Assembly (NCBI GenBank): GCA_016617785.1
Contig: JADILM010000003.1
Span: forward strand, 1,798,001-1,862,000
Source: Sporobolomyces roseus
Taxonomy: Eukaryota > Basidiomycota > Microbotryomycetes > Sporidiobolales > Sporidiobolaceae
Direction of reading: 5' to 3'
Length of the DNA stretch: 64,000 nucleotides
Shown: positions 60,501-64,000 of the stretch, piece after piece
Numbering within the stretch: the first letter of the stretch is position 1
How the letters are laid out: every line of letters begins with the position of its first letter
The notes under the pieces: generated by a model
Database searches by the model: none
Told to the model about the DNA's origin: nothing
What the model saw: the letters and a program-made list of their open reading frames with translations, nothing else
Translations under genes and position numbers: made by a program

Positions 60501-61651
60501 ATCAGATTTTGCGTCTTTGCGAATCGTTTCTCGTGGTGTGATGTCTTCGAATCGATCAGTGAGGAAGTAGGAGTGGGTGTTGCGGAAAGTGAGAGGTCGG
60601 AACTTGGCGACCGAGATGAAACTGTGAATCCAAACGAGGTGAATTCAAGCGAGGAATTAGCTGAACTCAAATCACTACTCACCGACTCAAGTTGAGGATT
60701 TCACGATCAGGATATCGACCATTGATAACTCCCGACAAGTAGAACAGTTTTGCTCCGTCGTAAACTTCAGTCCAGAATCGATTCTTTAAACGTTTCTTTT
60801 GAGCCTTGAGAGCTGCAGGACTCTTGACGAGATCGAGATGGGTCAAGACGGCGATGATCTTTGGTAGACCATGTGATGAGAGTGCTGATAATGCTTCGAA
60901 AGTTTCCTGTGAGCCATTGAAGAGGTTAGGAACGCAGAAAGTGCGAAGATGAGAATGCGAGAACTCACCATCTCGAATCCGAAACTTCCATCAATCATGA
61001 GTAAGACTAAATCCGCCACTTTCGCTGCATCTACCATAGCTCCCAAATCATTCGGTACTTCAATCAAAGTCAACCTTCGATGTTTTCCTGTAAATTCGCG
61101 AAAGCACTGCTGATCAGCATCACCCAAACCCTCGGGTGGGATCAGCCGACTCACCTGATACGATAGTTACAGGTCCCTTGATATCCACCATTGTGTTTTT
61201 GGTGTACCTTCGAACGAGAGATCGAACCAAAGTAGTCTTTCCCACCTGAATTCATCTCGACCTCACTCCTGAGTTAGCGAGCAGCTCCCGGGACCAAACA
61301 GAGAGGTTACTCACACCTGATGGACCCATGATCGCCACGATAACTGGAGGTACTTCAGTCTCTACATTCTTCCCTCCTTGTCCTGCCGTTCCACCGAAAG
61401 TTCTGTCTACCGCTGGAACATGCAACCTAGTTTGATCCCTTTCTACATTCCTTCTCGCTTGTTTCTCTGCCCTCCTGAATGATGCAGGTGCGAAAGCCTA
61501 AAGATACGAGTTGAATGAGATCAAAATAAATTTACATTTCGAGAGGAAAGAGCAAGAGGAGACTCACTTTGGGGTTCTTGCCTTTCTCTGGACCTTTCTT
61601 TGGTGCTTTCGCTGGCCTGTGCGCCCGATTGTTTTGTTGGCCACCGTCCAT
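57555..61651 (-). CDS. BMS1: BMS1 ribosome-biogenesis GTPase
   Basis: A multi-exon minus-strand gene starting MDGGQQNNRAHRPAKAPKKG (61651), a common Bms1 N-terminus, and ending at 57555 after a Lys/Arg-rich tail (YSKKPRRE). GTPase features include the P-loop region IVAIMGPSG (near 61,310), LIEVPNDLGAMVDAAKVADL and IIAVLTHLDL, the guanine-specificity segment. A long acidic middle (about 60,050-58,950; many Glu/Asp runs) precedes the C-terminal AARP2CN-Tsr1/Bms1 domain: YVRLEIPNVPYELVENFNP, SMGWRRFQTVPIYS, LATFYGPISAPNTGFCAFNR and RGQVKKALAKPEGCFRAAFE. Bms1 binds U3 snoRNP and Rcl1 in the small-subunit processome, helping make 18S rRNA. Introns are short and frequent. Identity rests on both conserved domains and their order. 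Confidence 0.93.
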
Positions 61652-61887
61652 AGTGAGAAGTGGAGGAGAGAGATGAGCTTTCAGAATTTCGAAAAAAACC
61701 CGTCAACTTTCACTTTCGCAATCGAACTCGCTTTCGATAGACTAGAGGATCAGAGAAGGACTCTCCAGGCAGGAAGCGGGCAATGTGAGAGAAGTCGAAT
61801 GCGGAAAATTGATATTTTGTTCCAAAAGATCACTCTTAACGAGTGATTTACGACTAAAGACAGACTATAAAGACACTCTATCTAGAT

Positions 61888-64000
61888 CTACCACCGAGAG
61901 CCAGAAGCGTTGCGCGCTGGCGGTACATACTTGCCTTGCGTTCCAGGGGTTGAAGGTCTCGAAGATTCAGGAGAAGCTTCACCACCTGCACCTGTAGAAA
62001 GACGAGACGGATCTACGAGTCAGTAACTGTGCTTTGTATAGTGAGAACAGGAGAAGTGTGCTCACCTGATTGACGAGCAGCAGTCCACTTTCCGCCGAAC
62101 CTTGCGGGAGGAGGAGAATCGGCAGCAGCGGCAGCGCCAACTGGAGGAGGGGGAGTTGCTGATCCTCCTCCTGAAGCGATACGAGCAGCCTCTCGTTCAC
62201 GCCATGAAGGGGCACCGGGAGCGGGACGTCCTTCACCGATGACAGGGGGAGCTCCGGGTCTTCGAACTTCGGAAGCGTCTCGGGAAGCAGGGGGAGTCGA
62301 TTCGGTAGAGGCGGGTTGAGAGTTCGAGACTGATCGAGGTTGGAGTTGGAAACGAGGTCGTTCTCCACTGGGTGAAGAAGCGGCGGGAGGGGGAGTAGGG
62401 GCACCTCCTCGAGCGGCACGGTAAGCGGCAGTTCCAGGAATTGCAGGTCCAGCTGCGGCAGGAACGACAGGTCGGTTGCCTTGACGACGAGCGAGTGCCT
62501 CCTCTTCGCGGCGAGCTTGAGCCATGATCTTCTCTTGATCGGCCCTTCGTTCGGCGAGTCGTCGATCCTTCTCCTCTTGAGCTTTCGCCTCTGCTTCGGC
62601 AGCCATAGCTCTTCGTCGTTCGTCGATACGAGCACGTTCTTCGGCTTCTCGCTCTTCTTGTTCGGCGCGAATACGAGCTTGCTCTGTTAGGTGAAAAAAC
62701 AGTCGACAAGTCAGTAAAAAGGCAATCTGTCGCGAAAATGAATCTCAACTAACCCTCTTCGCGAACCCGACGTTCCTCTTCCGCCTTCTCTCGCTCCTCG
62801 TTCGCCTGTCGCTCTTGTTCTCGTTGCTCGGCGACTTGAGCACGACGTTCCGCCTTTGCCTCCTCGAGTTGTTCTGCCAACCTCCTGCTCTCGGCTTCGA
62901 AAGCAGCCCTTGAATCCTTCTCCATCTTTGCTCGGTAAGCTTGGTAATCTGGAAGGATCTTGGCCAATCCAGCTTTGATGGCGAGGTTCTCCGAGTGTTG
63001 TCGACGAAGAGTTTCGGCGCGTTGACTCTGAGCAGATTCGAACGCTTCTCGGTCTCGAGCTTGTTGACGTTGGTAATCCTCCGAGATGAGAGGAATCTCC
63101 TCCTTTCGGTAAGCACGCTCGAGGTGATCCATACGTTTCGAAACTGAGGTGAGCTTTTGGGAGAGGGTGTTCTTGTCCTTCTCGAGTTGCTTGACTTGAA
63201 GTTGAACAAGATCGTTCGCCGACATCTCGGGAACCTTCTCCATATCGACCTTGAGTCCACTCTTGATCATGTTTTCTGCCACCTTCTTCGCTTCGTCTGC
63301 CTTGACCTTTTCGACTTCCTTTCGGATACGCTCGATTTCCCGCTTCTTCAAATCCTCCTTCTGCCTCTTGACTTCCTCCTCGGCCTTCTGTTGAGCGTGA
63401 AGGGAACGAGCATGGGCGTCCTCCTTCTCCTTTCGAGCGGTTTGTTCGTCGGAAAGTTCCTTGCGACGCTTGATGATTTGAGTTCGGGCAATGAGGCTGT
63501 CACGCTCGTCGGCGACTTGAGCCTCGAAGGAAGCGAAAGCGGCCGAACGAGAAGCTTGAGCAGCGGCGATAGGGGAAGAGTTGGGGTTGACTTGGTGGAG
63601 AGTCGAGTAGAGGGTCGAAGCGAGACGAGCGAGATGAGTGCGGAGGAGGGTAGAAGCGGAAGGTTGAAGTGTCTTGACAGAGTCGAAAGCGGAAGAAGTC
63701 GATGCGATGGGTCCGGCCTCCTCTCCAAAGAGTTCCTCATCGAAATTGATGGATCCGGTAGCGTGATCGATAGTGACATCGACATCTCCACGACGGCAGG
63801 CTTCGGTAACGTATCGTTCGACACGTTTGCGGGTGACATCCTTCTCGCCGTCGGCTTGGAAAGAGGCGAGTTTGACGACTCGGTCGATCTTGAGGGAAGC
63901 GTAAACTTGGGCGAGTTGTTGGAAGAGACGAGCGAGGACGACATCCTTGAGAGGGGCGACGTAACGAGCGGTTTCTGGGTTCTTCTCGAGGGAAGCGAGG
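61888..64000 (-). CDS. TIF32: Translation initiation factor eIF3a (Tif32), 3' part
   Basis: The start lies beyond the right edge. Visible exons are 64000-62754 (continuing outside), 62683-62066 and 61991-61888. The N-terminal visible part reads ARYVAPLKDVVLARLFQQLA and CRRGDVDVTIDHATGSINFD, belonging to the PCI domain region. A long charged coiled coil follows (KKREIERIRKEVEKVKADEA, then RAYRKEEIPLISEDYQ, a hallmark of eIF3a), and then a Glu/Arg repeat stretch and a Pro/Ala/Gly-rich disordered tail ending GKYVPPARNASGSRW. eIF3a is the largest scaffold subunit of eIF3, bound to the 40S ribosome. The final exon is placed by the CTACAG acceptor and gives a plausible end. Its neighbour BMS1 also acts in ribosome function, but linkage may be chance. 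Confidence 0.93.

Overview
This window is nuclear DNA from a fungus, most likely a basidiomycete. The genes are dense and split by many short introns, typically 50-90 nt, with GTRAGT-type donors, CTNAY branch sites and pyrimidine-rich upstream regions. The gene set is eukaryotic: NPC1-type sterol transporter, ATR kinase, BMS1, eIF3a and a basidiomycete-style Cys-rich secreted protein. I could not fix the lineage further; Pucciniomycotina is possible but unproven. I saw no rRNA, tRNA, CRISPR array, transposon or prophage.

Layout. 1-4241 (+): the 3' end of a Tim17/22/23-like membrane protein, the mitochondrial citrate/oxoglutarate carrier YHM2, and the rRNA m6A methyltransferase METTL5. 4539-6260 (-): a PLP trans-sulfuration-type enzyme sharing a 191-bp promoter gap with 6452-11999 (+), an NPC1/NCR1 sterol transporter. 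12289-30996 (all -): a KDM3-like JmjC protein, a secreted PNGase A-type amidase, adenine deaminase and the very large ATR/Mec1 checkpoint kinase. 31323-34023 (-): a possible HAPSTR1-like protein and an NTF2/SnoaL-fold protein. 35522-46552 (+): a Kex2-type repeat peptide precursor, a medium-chain reductase, a TRP/ML-domain channel-like protein, a p24 cargo receptor and a PROPPIN autophagy protein. 46880-53361 (-): an unassigned type II membrane protein, aspartyl aminopeptidase, and a polytopic protein with a glycosyltransferase-like domain. 53927-54662 (+): a small SBDS-fold (Rtc3-type) protein. 55249-64000 (-): a cerevisin-type vacuolar protease, BMS1, and the 3' part of eIF3a.

Themes. Most genes are conserved housekeeping genes with no functional clustering. 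Secretory and membrane genes (NPC1, PNGase A, p24, TRP/ML, PROPPIN, protease B) are common but not an operon-like unit. The strongest unusual items are: (1) a secreted precursor at 35522-36649 with four proline-rich, cationic repeat peptides separated by Lys-Arg sites, followed by a ten-cysteine domain; (2) a KDM3-like JmjC protein whose two iron-binding histidines appear replaced by Arg and Tyr; (3) an adenine deaminase start codon apparently split by an intron; (4) very small exons (4, 17, 18, 19 and 21 nt). Exon models were built by eye from splice signals, reading phase and protein homology recalled from known families. For every gene where I list all exons, the lengths sum to a multiple of three.
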